Shown piece after piece: positions 17,975 to 25,532 of a stretch of DNA of 64,000 bases. The stretch's first letter is position 1. Each line of letters opens with the position of its first letter. The notes beneath the pieces were generated by a model that was not told the DNA's origin, did no database searches, and saw nothing but the letters and a program-made list of their open reading frames with translations. This DNA is from Actinoplanes aureus (GTDB taxonomy: Bacteria > Actinomycetota > Actinomycetes > Mycobacteriales > Micromonosporaceae). The position numbers and the translations under genes were made by a program. The stretch is taken from assembly GCF_015704865.1 (NCBI RefSeq), contig NZ_JADQTO010000020.1:121059-185058 (forward strand). The letters run 5' to 3'.

Positions 17975-18086
17975 GCTTCTTCTTCGGGGTACGCGTAACC
18001 GGCGTCCCGCCGAAGCCGACCCCGTCCCTGCTCTCCCCGCGCGAGCCCGGCTGTCCGTCCCGGCCCAAGCGCGACCGCCGGGAAAC
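17975..18086 (+). repeat. Dispersed repeat, copy A
   Basis: About 112 bases running from GCTTCTTCTTCGGGGTACGC to GCGACCGCCGGGAA. It matches copies B (18200-18318, inverted) and C (21110-21228, same orientation) over nearly its whole length with scattered substitutions. It lies 113 bases from copy B and forms an inverted pair with it. It is non-coding on any plausible reading. Confidence 0.75.
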
Positions 18087-18199
18087 ACCAGTCCGTCGCG
18101 CTGCGGGAGGACCAGGCGGCGTCACGGGTGATGGGCCGCGGGCGGCGGGTCGCCGCAGGGGCGGACCGCGACGTCCCGCCGTAACCGTCAAGTGATGCT

Positions 18200-18318
18200 G
18201 TTTCCCGGCGGTCGCGCTGGGGCGGTGACGGGAAGCCGGGCTTGCGCCGGAGAGCGGGGACAGGGTCGGCTTCGGCGGGACGCCGGTCACGCGTACCCCG
18301 AAGAAGCTGGACCGGCAA
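18200..18318 (-). repeat. Dispersed repeat, copy B
   Basis: About 119 bases, inverted relative to copies A and C. The 36 bases at 18283-18318 are the exact reverse complement of 21110-21145 in copy C. It starts just past the stop of the SnoaL gene, so B and C bracket the SnoaL-ECF41-oxidoreductase block as inverted repeats. Confidence 0.8.
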
Positions 18319-18333
18319 AAGGCCCAGCGGGGT

Positions 18334-18717
18334 TTAGGCGGTGGCCTCGCGCTGGATCTGGTCGAACTGGGCGGCCATCGCGTCGGCCAGCGCCTGCGCG
18401 GCCGATAGCGGACGAACCATGACCGTCAACTCGTCGATCAGGCCGTTCTCGTCCAGGTGCAGGAAGTCGCAGCCCTCGACGGTGACCTCGCCGATCCGCG
18501 CCTCGAATACCAGCGCGTGGTCGCTTCCGCCGCTCAGCTCGCGGATGTACCGGAAGTCCTCGAACACCCGCAGCACGCCGCGCAGGATCGCTGCGGTGAT
18601 CGGCTTGCCCGGGTAGGGCTTGAACGCGACCGGGCTGCGGAACACCACGTTGTCGGCCAGGGTCGCCGCGATGGCGTCGCCGTCGCCTGCTTCCACCGCC
18701 CTGCGAAAGTCGATCAT
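18334..18717 (-). CDS. SnoaL-like (NTF2-fold) protein
   Basis: A 127-residue single-domain protein with the NTF2/SnoaL pattern: FRRAVEAGDGDAIAATLADN, then VVFRSPVAFKPYPGKP, and VEGCDFLHLDENGLIDELTV near the C-terminus. Such proteins bind small hydrophobic ligands or catalyse simple isomerisations. The sigma factor next to it carries a related fused domain. The start at 18717 is the first ATG of the domain. No clear ribosome site is visible. Confidence 0.78.
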   Translation of the reverse strand: MIDFRRAVEAGDGDAIAATLADNVVFRSPVAFKPYPGKPITAAILRGVLRVFEDFRYIRELSGGSDHALVFEARIGEVTVEGCDFLHLDENGLIDELTVMVRPLSAAQALADAMAAQFDQIQREATA

Positions 18718-18818
18718 CGGGCCAGCGTACCGGGCTACCCGGCGGCAGAGGGATGGTCGCTGGCCATCGCCGGCGAGGAGACCGGCGAGGCGCTCGGCTG
18801 CGCGGTTCTGCTGTTTCG

Positions 18819-19823
18819 CTACGAGGGCAGATTGCGATCTTTTCTGGCACTCCCGTCGCGGCGCGCTGATGTTCTCGTGTTCTCCCGAGTTCTGGCGGAC
18901 CTGGGAGCCCCGTCCTCCTGAATGCCGACGTCGTGAGCGATGCCGCCGGAGACGGCCTGGAGTTTGTCCGGGTTGGCCACGTTGTGGATGGCGGTGATGC
19001 GGCCGTCGGCGTCGAAGTCGAAGGTGACCGTGGCGATCACTCGGCCCAGCCCACTGAATACCATGCCCGGTCCGCCGTTGATCTCGACGACTTCCGCGTG
19101 CATGTCGCCGGGCTCGACGCCCTGGTAGGTGACGGTGCCGATGGCCGCGAACCAGGCGGCCACCGTCTGCGCGCCGACCACCGGGCGCAGAGCCTGGCGG
19201 ACCTTGCCGCCGCCGTCGGTCCACAGCGTGACGTCCGGGGACAGCAGCTCCATCAGGGTGTTGATGTCGCCACCGGTCGCGGCGGCGAAGAACCGGTCGG
19301 TCACCTCGCGCTGCCGCGACCGGTCGGCGGTGAAACGCGGCCGCCGGGCCCGCACGTGCTCACGCGCGCGGTGCGCGGCCTGCCGTACCGCGGCCTCGGA
19401 ACGCTCCACCGCCTGAGCGATTTCGACAAAGCTGAAGTCGAAGACCTCTTTCAGTACGAACACCGCGCGCTCAAGCGGGCTCAGCGTCTCGAGCACCACC
19501 AGCATCGCCATCGACACCGACTCGGCATCCGTGACGGTATCGGCGGTGTCGCCGCTGGTGAGAATGGGCTCCGGAAGCCACGGCCCCACATAGGTCTCAC
19601 GTTTGTGCCGGGTGGAACGCAGCCGTTCGAACGCCAGGTTCGAAACGATCCGCGTCAGGTACGCCTTCGGTTCGACGACCTGCGAGCGGTCGGCGGCCGA
19701 CCACTTGATCCAGGCGTCCTGGACCGCGTCCTCGGCGTCGGCCGCCGTGCCGAGCACGCGGTAGGCCACCGAGAACAGCAGGTTCCGATGTTGGTGGAAA
19801 ACCTGCTCATCCAGGTGGGTCAC
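18819..19823 (-). CDS. ECF41-type sigma factor (SigJ-like) with fused SnoaL-like domain
   Basis: A 334-residue sigma factor. Region 2 (residues 8-75) includes DAEDAVQDAWIKW, the linker carries WLPEP, region 4 (about 110-165) includes FVEIAQAVERSEAAVRQ, and a SnoaL-like domain spans about 175-285 ending in NPDKL. WLPEP and NPDKL are the defining ECF41 motifs, in which the fused domain controls sigma activity instead of an anti-sigma protein. A serine/arginine-rich tail of about 40 residues follows. The GTG start overlaps the stop of the upstream oxidoreductase gene (GTGA), matching the ECF41 habit of pairing with an oxidoreductase. Confidence 0.92.
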   Translation of the reverse strand: MTHLDEQVFHQHRNLLFSVAYRVLGTAADAEDAVQDAWIKWSAADRSQVVEPKAYLTRIVSNLAFERLRSTRHKRETYVGPWLPEPILTSGDTADTVTDAESVSMAMLVVLETLSPLERAVFVLKEVFDFSFVEIAQAVERSEAAVRQAAHRAREHVRARRPRFTADRSRQREVTDRFFAAATGGDINTLMELLSPDVTLWTDGGGKVRQALRPVVGAQTVAAWFAAIGTVTYQGVEPGDMHAEVVEINGGPGMVFSGLGRVIATVTFDFDADGRITAIHNVANPDKLQAVSGGIAHDVGIQEDGAPRSARTRENTRTSARRDGSARKDRNLPS

Positions 19824-21001
19824 CGCGCCGCCCGGATCCGGGTGAACCGGCCGCCGCGGGGCCAGAACGCGCCCGAGGCGGGCATCTTCTTCATGCGGCC
19901 GAACGTCGGCCAGGGGGAGGCGGTCACGGTCTCCTTATACCGGGCCGCCATCCGGCCGGTCAGGTGAATTCGGCGCGGGCTGTCGTCGGGGCGGGTGAAC
20001 TGCACGACCGCGTCGTGCCGTCCCAGGCTCACCGGCGTGTGGTAGTAGCCGAAGCGGAACGGCTTGGGTTGCCTCCCGTTCAGCGTGCGGACGATCGACA
20101 CCGCGGCGTGCACCCCGGTCGGCATGCCGCTCTGGCAGGTGCCGTGCATGACGCCGTAGCCCTGCCGGATCGCCGCCGCGTCGCCCACCGCGTACACCTG
20201 CGGGTGCGACACCGACCGCAGCGTGGCGTCGGTGACGATGCGGCCGCGCTCGTCGACGGTCAGACCGGCGGCGGCCGCCAGCGGCGACAGACGGGTGCCG
20301 CTGGTCCACAGGACCACATCGGCGGCGACGCTCTCCCCGCCCGCCAGCTCGACGGCGTCGGGCAGCACCTTCACCACCTCGGCCCCGCTGCGCACCTGGA
20401 CGCCGAGCCGGTCGAGCGCGGACCGCAGATACGCCTGGGCCTTCGCGTTCATCGCCGCACCGGGCTCCTGCTTGCCAAGCAGCACGACGTTCAGCTCAGG
20501 GTGCCTCTCGGCGATCTCCGCGGCCGACTCGACGCCGGTCAGCCCGCTGCCGGCGACCACCACGGTGCCGCTGCCGAGCCGAGCCAGCCGGTCGGCCAGC
20601 AGGGCGGCGTCCTGGGCGCTGTTCAGGGCGTAGGCGTGGTCCTCGACGCCCGGCACCGCCGTCGTGTCGGCGACGCTGCCCAGTCCGTACACCAGCGTGT
20701 CGTAGTGCAGGATTCGTTCGTCGTCGATCCGCACGGTCTTCGCGTCGGCGTCCACCGCCGTCACCCAGCCGCGGACGAATTGCGCGTTCGTTCCTTCCAG
20801 CAGCTCCGGGATGCTCAGTTCGGCGAGCTGCTGTCCGGTCGCCGTCATGTGCAGTCGCAGCCGTTCGGTGAACCGGTCCTGCCCGTTGACCACGGTCACC
20901 CGCACGTCCTCGCGCCGCTTGACCCGAGCCGCGAGCTGGATCGCCGCGGACATGCCCGCGTATCCCGCACCAATAATAAGGATGTGGTGTTGTGTGCTCA
21001 T
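19820..21001 (-). CDS. FAD-dependent pyridine-nucleotide oxidoreductase (NDH-2-like)
   Basis: A 393-residue enzyme with an N-terminal FAD motif (ILIIGAGYAGMSAAIQLA), a second Rossmann motif for NAD(P)H (TVVVAGSGLTGVESAAEIA) and the FAD-closing motif HPQVYAVGDAAAI. No redox CxxxxC pair is present, so it resembles type II NADH dehydrogenases or carotenoid/quinone oxidoreductases rather than disulfide reductases. The start at 21001 has GAAAGAGGCGAAGCG in front. It is the first gene of a coupled pair with the ECF41 sigma factor and is a likely target or partner. Confidence 0.87.
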   Translation of the reverse strand: MSTQHHILIIGAGYAGMSAAIQLAARVKRREDVRVTVVNGQDRFTERLRLHMTATGQQLAELSIPELLEGTNAQFVRGWVTAVDADAKTVRIDDERILHYDTLVYGLGSVADTTAVPGVEDHAYALNSAQDAALLADRLARLGSGTVVVAGSGLTGVESAAEIAERHPELNVVLLGKQEPGAAMNAKAQAYLRSALDRLGVQVRSGAEVVKVLPDAVELAGGESVAADVVLWTSGTRLSPLAAAAGLTVDERGRIVTDATLRSVSHPQVYAVGDAAAIRQGYGVMHGTCQSGMPTGVHAAVSIVRTLNGRQPKPFRFGYYHTPVSLGRHDAVVQFTRPDDSPRRIHLTGRMAARYKETVTASPWPTFGRMKKMPASGAFWPRGGRFTRIRAAR

Positions 21002-21109
21002 CGCTTCGCCTCTTTCGCTCACTGTCGACGACCAGCTGATGCGAGCTGCCACCCCGTTCGTGACATGAGGTCGATGTGACGCGCGACATAGGTAGGGGGC
21101 GCTAAGCGC

Positions 21110-21228
21110 TTGCCGGTCCAGCTTCTTCGGGGTACGCGTGACCGGTCGTCCCGCCGAAGCCGATCCCGTGCCCGCTCTCCCGGCGCGGGCCAGGCTTTCC
21201 GTCCCGGCCCCAGCGCGACCGCCGGGAA
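21110..21228 (+). repeat. Dispersed repeat, copy C
   Basis: About 119 bases beginning TTGCCGGTCCAGCTTCTTCG and ending GCGACCGCCGGGAA, located upstream of the oxidoreductase gene. It is inverted relative to copy B and identical to it over 36 bases at the end facing the enclosed genes. Confidence 0.8.
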
Positions 21229-21340
21229 GTGGTGGGCCGGTGGTTGCTGGCGGTTGCTGGCCAGCGGCCGGGGTGCCTACTCGCGGTGTGTGGGGGCCGG
21301 GCTTCCACAGTCAGGGTCCCCAAGCGGTGATTTTGCTTTT

Positions 21341-21417
21341 CCCAACCTCAATGCTGTCTCAACGGCCGCCAGACAGCACCCACGTTGGGCCGGACAAGAC
21401 CCTGACCACGAAGGTCT
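21341..21417 (+). repeat. Hairpin-forming dispersed repeat (copy 1), downstream of the PPOX gene
   Basis: Contains nested inverted repeats: outer CCCAAC/GTTGGG and inner TGCTGTCT/AGACAGCA around an 11-base loop (21341-21389), then a tail with CAAGA and CCACGAA. A related copy lies at 59582-59658 in the same orientation. It sits just past the stop of the minus-strand PPOX gene and could act as its terminator. Confidence 0.65.
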
Positions 21418-21422
21418 AGATC

Positions 21423-21803
21423 TCAGAGGGTGATGACGATGCCGATGCCCGGCGGGCGCTTGATGCGAAGGAGCCGGGACAACCCGCCGCCGATGCGGGC
21501 GGAGATGTAGCGGCTCTCCAGGAGCCGGCGCGCGTTCTCCGTCTCGGACGGCGGCAAGAGCGTGGCGGTGCCCCGGACCGGGCGGGCCCCCGGGGCGACC
21601 TTGCCGCGGATGTCGCAGGCAACGATCTCGACCTGCGGGTTCCTGCGGATGCGCTTGACCTTCCAGGCATCGGCCGCCGATACCGTGGTCACGGTGTTGC
21701 CGTCGGCCACGTGCCAGACCGGGGTCGACACCGGGGTGCCGTCCTTGCGGTAGGTGGTCAGGCTTATCTGCTTGCTGGCGGCGATCTCCGCGGGAACGGT
21801 CAT
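21423..21803 (-). CDS. PPOX-class F420/flavin-dependent oxidoreductase
   Basis: A 126-residue split-barrel protein with the pattern of Rv-type F420-dependent reductases: ISLTTYRKDGTPVSTPVWHV, TVSAADAWKVKRIRRNPQV and ARPVRGTATLLP. Such enzymes use F420H2 or FMN to reduce small substrates and are common in actinobacteria. AGGAAG precedes the ATG. It stands alone between a hairpin repeat and an AKR relic. The substrate is unknown. Confidence 0.85.
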   Translation of the reverse strand: MTVPAEIAASKQISLTTYRKDGTPVSTPVWHVADGNTVTTVSAADAWKVKRIRRNPQVEIVACDIRGKVAPGARPVRGTATLLPPSETENARRLLESRYISARIGGGLSRLLRIKRPPGIGIVITL

Positions 21804-21834
21804 GGCGACTTCCTGTTCGTCAATGTGCTGGTCA

Positions 21835-22110
21835 GCCTAGGCGGAAGCCGCCGAGCTGGCCGGCGACGGCCGGGTCGTGGTGGTCGAGCGCGACGCTGAC
21901 CCCGGTGTCCAGATCGGCGATCCGGCTCATCTGCTCGTCGGTGAGTTCGAAGTCGAAGACGTTTAGATTCTCCGCCATCCGCTCCGGGCGTACCGACTTG
22001 GGATGACCACGACGCCGGGCTGCACCAGCCAGCGCAGGGCGACCTGGGCGACGGACTTGCCGTACTGCTCGCCGATGCCGGCCAGGACGGGTTGGTGAGG
22101 CCATCGCCGT
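21835..22110 (-). pseudogene. Aldo/keto reductase C-terminal remnant with frameshift
   Basis: The minus strand encodes VLAGIGEQYGKSVAQVALRW and LVQPGVVVIP, and after a one-base loss in the IPKS codons the other frame continues SVRPERMAENLNVFDFELTD and EQMSRIADLD. These are the C-terminal AKR motifs including the cofactor-phosphate site (SVRPERMAEN). The barrel start with the catalytic tyrosine is absent. It is a broken gene. Confidence 0.7.
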
Positions 22111-22168
22111 CGCGGCCGGCGGCACCTACGGCGTCATGCGCGGCGCGCTGACAGGAGAGGTCGGGGGT

Positions 22169-23092
22169 TCAGGGGATGAGGACGGTCTTGCCGGCCAGCC
22201 GTCCGGTTGCGGCGTCGTCGTGCACGGCGGCCAGGTCGCTCAGCGGCCTCCGGTCGGCCACGTCGATGCGCAGCTCACCGGCGTCGACGCGGGCGACGAG
22301 TTGGGCGAGCTGGGCGGCGTCGCTGCGCACGTACACCCGCACGGTGCGCACACCGCGCCCGGGCTGCTCGGGGCCGGGCGTCGTGGTGCTGACGAACACT
22401 CCGCCGTCCGCGACGAGATCCACCAGCCGGGCGGGCTCTCCCGGGACCAGGTGCAGAACCACGTCGAACCGATCTCCCGCCACCGCGTCGGGCAGAGCCG
22501 TGGTCGTGTGGTCGATGACGCGGTCGGCCCCGTAGGAGCGCACGCGATCGTGACTGTGGGCGCTGGCGGTCGCGGTCACGATGGCTCCGGCCCGCTTGGC
22601 CAGTTGGACGGCGTACCCTCCGACCGCGCCGCCCGCGCCGTTGATCAGGATGGTCTGCCCGGCCGTCAGGCCGGCGTGTTCGAACAGCGCTTGCCAGGCC
22701 GTCAGGCCGGTCGTGGGAAGCGCGGCGGCGTCGGCGAGCTCGCCAGTGCGGGGTGCGGCGGCCAGCGTCCCGGCGGGAGCGGTGACGTATTCGGCGGCCG
22801 CGCCCGGCACGGTCATCGGCAGGAACGCCACGACCGCGTCCCCGGTGTTCCAGTGGTCGACTCCCGGGCCGACCTCGACGATGGTGCCGGCCACGTCGAA
22901 GTTCGGGATGTGCGGGAAGGTCAGCGGGAACACCTCCCGCAGGTAGCCGGCACGGATCGCGGCGTCGACCGGGTTGAACGAGGTGCCTGCCACCCGCACC
23001 ACCACCTGTCCCGCTCCGGCTGCCGGGCGGTCGGCGGTCTCGTAGGTCAGAACGTCGGTGTCGCCGTAGGAGTGGTAACGCACTGCCTTCAT
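22169..23092 (-). CDS. Quinone oxidoreductase-like MDR protein (zinc-free)
   Basis: A 307-residue medium-chain dehydrogenase/reductase. The GroES-like N-terminal half has AGTSFNPVDAAIRAGYL and FPHIPNFDVAGTIVEVG, then LPTTGLTAWQALFEHAGL and the NADPH-binding GAGGAVGGYAVQLAK. The zinc-ligand cysteines are absent, as in NADPH:quinone reductases. GAGGGGGAG is well placed before the ATG at 23092. It is divergent from a MarR gene, and three palindromes lie in the shared gap, so it is a likely MarR target. Confidence 0.88.
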   Translation of the reverse strand: MKAVRYHSYGDTDVLTYETADRPAAGAGQVVVRVAGTSFNPVDAAIRAGYLREVFPLTFPHIPNFDVAGTIVEVGPGVDHWNTGDAVVAFLPMTVPGAAAEYVTAPAGTLAAAPRTGELADAAALPTTGLTAWQALFEHAGLTAGQTILINGAGGAVGGYAVQLAKRAGAIVTATASAHSHDRVRSYGADRVIDHTTTALPDAVAGDRFDVVLHLVPGEPARLVDLVADGGVFVSTTTPGPEQPGRGVRTVRVYVRSDAAQLAQLVARVDAGELRIDVADRRPLSDLAAVHDDAATGRLAGKTVLIP

Positions 23093-23112
23093 GATCTCCC
23101 CCTCGAAAAACC

Positions 23113-23128
23113 GCTTCGAACTCGAAGC
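23113..23128. promoter_or_regulatory. Palindromic operator 1 (MarR/quinone reductase gap)
   Basis: GCTTCGAACTCGAAGC, an inverted repeat with seven-base arms, 21 bases upstream of the quinone reductase start. It shares its core with the two other sites in this gap. Confidence 0.7.
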
Positions 23129-23146
23129 ATGTGCTGACCGTAAATC

Positions 23147-23162
23147 GCTTCGAGTTCGAAGC
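23147..23162. promoter_or_regulatory. Palindromic operator 2 (MarR/quinone reductase gap)
   Basis: GCTTCGAGTTCGAAGC, which is the exact reverse complement of operator 1. The centres are 34 bases apart, so two regulator dimers could lie on nearly the same DNA face. Confidence 0.7.
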
Positions 23163-23192
23163 AAAGGCGGAACGGTGGTGCCCCTCGTCACA

Positions 23193-23210
23193 TGCTGCGA
23201 ATTCGAAGCA
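23193..23210. promoter_or_regulatory. Palindromic operator 3 (MarR/quinone reductase gap)
   Basis: TGCTGCGAATTCGAAGCA, a palindrome with one mismatch pair and the same TTCGAAGC half-site. It lies 16 bases before the MarR start, suited to autorepression. Confidence 0.65.
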
Positions 23211-23225
23211 CGTACCGTGAAAGGC

Positions 23226-23750
23226 ATGACCGAGATCGACACCAGCGACGGCGGGGTCCCACCGCTCGCCCCTGAGCAGCTCGCGACCTACTTCGCGCTC
23301 ATGGAAGCCGTCAGCCTGCTCCAGCACCGCGTCGAGCAGCAGCTCCGAGCCGACGGCGGCATCAGTTACGTGCAGTTCCAGCTCCTGGCCCGCCTCGTGC
23401 AGGCGGACGGGCCGCTGACCATGACGCAGCTCGCCGACGGCGTGGTCTACAGCCGCAGCGGCCTCACCTACCAGGCCGGGCTGCTGGAGACGGCCGGCCT
23501 GATCACCCGCAGCACCCTCCCGGAGGACGAACGCGCCACCCTGGTGACCCTCACCGAACAGGGCGCGGCACTGTTCGGCCGCGTCCTGCCCGGCCACGTC
23601 GAGGTGTCCCGGGTTCTGCTGTTCGATCCCCTCACCGCCGACGACGTACGCCACCTCGGCGAGGTCATGACCCGCGTGCGCGACCACATGCGCGCCCAGC
23701 CGCCCCGATCCGCCGCCCCTCGCAAACGCCGCGCCGGCACAGCCCGCTGA
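23226..23750 (+). CDS. MarR-family transcriptional regulator
   Basis: A 174-residue winged-helix regulator. The DNA-binding part includes TMTQLADGVVYSRSGLTYQA and the beta-wing follows (ITRSTLPEDERATLVTLTEQG), where the D-E-R of the wing is conserved. The C-terminus is a basic tail (RKRRAG). GTGAAAGG lies before the ATG. It is divergent from the quinone reductase, and three near-identical palindromes between them fit autoregulated control of both genes. The ligand may be a phenolic or quinone, inferred from the neighbour only. Confidence 0.88.
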   Translation: MTEIDTSDGGVPPLAPEQLATYFALMEAVSLLQHRVEQQLRADGGISYVQFQLLARLVQADGPLTMTQLADGVVYSRSGLTYQAGLLETAGLITRSTLPEDERATLVTLTEQGAALFGRVLPGHVEVSRVLLFDPLTADDVRHLGEVMTRVRDHMRAQPPRSAAPRKRRAGTAR

Positions 23751-23760
23751 ACCTGTGCCG

Positions 23761-24225
23761 TCAGGTGTGGATCGACAGGCAGGAGCGGGCCCGCACGATG
23801 GCGTCCGAGAACAGCGTGGCGCAGACCCGGCCCGGCTTGGATCGGATCGAACGGGGGATCGGCGCGTGGATGGTTCCGGACCACTTGGTGCACCCGTTGT
23901 GGAAGGCGCCCTGGAAGTGCCGGAGCCGTTCGTCCTCGGCCGGGGTGTCGATGTCGACCCACCAGTTGCAGATCGGCTTCACCGAGGTGAAGAACGCGGC
24001 GTACGCCCGGTCGATCCGCAGCCCGCTGCCGACGACGAAGACACACGACTCACCGTTGCTGACCCCGATCCCACGGATATCGACCTTCGGCCCGACGCCG
24101 GTGCAGCCGTGCCGCTCGGCGGCCATCGCGGGCTGCGGAGCGGCGACTGTCGCGACGCCCGCGGTCAGAAACGCCAGAACGGTGGCCGCGACAGCGCGGC
24201 AACGCATGGAAAGACCGGTCCTCAT
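23761..24225 (-). CDS. Secreted six-cysteine protein of unknown function
   Basis: A 154-residue protein with a signal peptide (MRTGLSMRCRAVAATVLAFL followed by a small-residue cleavage region ending PAMA, then AERHG). The mature part of about 120 residues has six cysteines, enough for three disulfides, and the motif WVDIDTPAEDERLRHFQGAF. No family is recognised. It converges on the MarR gene and is separated from it by ten bases. GAGGGGATG precedes the ATG at moderate distance. Confidence 0.7.
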   Translation of the reverse strand: MRTGLSMRCRAVAATVLAFLTAGVATVAAPQPAMAAERHGCTGVGPKVDIRGIGVSNGESCVFVVGSGLRIDRAYAAFFTSVKPICNWWVDIDTPAEDERLRHFQGAFHNGCTKWSGTIHAPIPRSIRSKPGRVCATLFSDAIVRARSCLSIHT

Positions 24226-24347
24226 AGCTGCACATCCCCTCGTCGTCGAGTCCGGTTCCGTTACCGGCCTCGCCATCCATCACCCCGCCTGGCCTAGGCG
24301 GGTTCACGGGGACCGCAGGGTTACGTCCTACGGGTGACCGAAAGAGT

Positions 24348-25394
24348 TCAGACGGTGGCGTCGATGGGAGCCGTGGTTCGGCGGGTGACCAGGGCGGGGG
24401 AGAGCTTGACCTGCGCGGTCGGGCGGTCGCGGTGGGCGATGCGGTCGAGCAGCAGGCGGGTGGCCTCGGAACCGATGTGGTGGCCGGCCTGGTCGACGGT
24501 GGTCAGGCTGATCGGTGCGAAGGCGGCGAACATGGTGTTGTCGTATCCGGCGAGGGAGATGTCGCCGGGCACGGACAGGCCGGCTTCGGTGAGGGCGTCG
24601 AGCACGCCCATGGCGACGATGTCGGCGCCGGCGAAGATGGCGGTCGGCCGCGGGTCGCGGGCCAGGAGCCGCCGGGCGCCGAGGTAGCCGCCCTCGCGCG
24701 AGTACGAGGTCGACTCGATGTCGATGAACGTACCCAGATCGTGAGCCTGCATGGCGTGCCGGTAGCCGGCGGAGCGGATGGCGTTGGGCATCTCCCTGAG
24801 CCGGACCGGATTGGTCTCCAAATGCTCGATGTGGGCGATGCGTTGGTGGCCGAGCGCGGCCAGGTGCTCGACGACGAGCTCGGCGCCGGTGAAGTCGTCG
24901 TCGGCGACGGTGTCGTAGCCGGTGGCCTCGCCGTGCCGGCCGACGACGACGGTGGGGACGGCGCGGGCGATGCGTTCGAGGTGTTTGCGGGAGCCGGTGG
25001 GTGCGATGAGGATCAGGCCGTCCATGCTGCGGTCGATCATGGCGTCGTGGACGCGCGCCTCGGCGACCTCGTCGTTGCAGCAGCGGGCGAGCATCTGCAC
25101 GTAGTCGGTGCCGTCGAGGGCGGCGGTCACGCCGTCGAGGATGTCGGCGAAGAACGGGTTGCGAAAGTCCGGCAGGGTCACGCCGATGGTGTAGGTCTGC
25201 CCGCGCATCCCTCGTGCGGCGGCCGACGGGCGGTAGCCGAGCTCCTCGATCGCCGAGCGCACCTTGATGCGCATGTCAGGGCTGGCGCCATAGGCGTTGC
25301 GCAGCACTTTGGACACCGCGGTGGTGGACACCCCGGCGTGCCGGGCCACGTCGACGATCGTGACGCGCCGTGCCGGCGCTGAACCTCTCGGCAT
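24348..25394 (-). CDS. LacI-family repressor 1 of the rhamnoglycoside locus
   Basis: A 348-residue LacI regulator: N-terminal HTH (VTIVDVARHAGVSTTAVSKV), hinge with GYRPSAAARGMRGQ, and a periplasmic-binding-protein fold for the inducer. Its recognition helix is identical to that of LacI-2 (31318-32400), and most of the sensor domain also matches, so they are close paralogs. It is divergent from the transport genes. A CTGGGAAACGTTGCCCAG operator lies 15 bases before its own start and a related one over the permease promoter. AAGGAGATCGG precedes the ATG. Rhamnose or a rhamnosyl sugar is the inferred inducer. Confidence 0.9.
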   Translation of the reverse strand: MPRGSAPARRVTIVDVARHAGVSTTAVSKVLRNAYGASPDMRIKVRSAIEELGYRPSAAARGMRGQTYTIGVTLPDFRNPFFADILDGVTAALDGTDYVQMLARCCNDEVAEARVHDAMIDRSMDGLILIAPTGSRKHLERIARAVPTVVVGRHGEATGYDTVADDDFTGAELVVEHLAALGHQRIAHIEHLETNPVRLREMPNAIRSAGYRHAMQAHDLGTFIDIESTSYSREGGYLGARRLLARDPRPTAIFAGADIVAMGVLDALTEAGLSVPGDISLAGYDNTMFAAFAPISLTTVDQAGHHIGSEATRLLLDRIAHRDRPTAQVKLSPALVTRRTTAPIDATV

Positions 25395-25408
25395 CCGATC
25401 TCCTTGAT

Positions 25409-25426
25409 CTGGGAAACGTTGCCCAG
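25409..25426. promoter_or_regulatory. LacI operator at the lacI-1 start
   Basis: CTGGGAAACGTTGCCCAG, an 18-base palindrome with one mismatched pair and the central AACGTT typical of LacI-family sites. It probably mediates autoregulation of LacI-1. Confidence 0.7.
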
Positions 25427-25489
25427 TTTAGTGTTGCCACAGCGTGCGGGCCAGACCGGCTCGCCTCGAAGAACTGGGCGATGCACCTC

Positions 25490-25519
25490 TTGACGCTCGC
25501 TGGCATCTGCTCTTAGTGT
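25490..25519 (+). promoter_or_regulatory. Promoter of the permease/rhamnosidase operon (module 1)
   Basis: TTGACG (25490-25495), an 18-base spacer and TAGTGT (25514-25519). The same hexamer and spacer, with nearly the same spacer sequence, precede the second GH78 gene (32487-32516). Confidence 0.6.
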
Positions 25520-25532
25520 CGGCGAAACATAT

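Noticed and set aside
17968..18330. CRISPR-like array from the repeated segments
   Set aside because: There are only two adjacent copies, in inverted orientation and over 110 bases long, plus one distant copy. This is a dispersed repeat, not a CRISPR.
21118..21433. Short protein-coding frames inside repeat copy C and the hairpin repeat
   Set aside because: They have no ribosome site or family match, and the same peptide-like strings arise from each repeat copy, so they reflect repeat sequence rather than genes.
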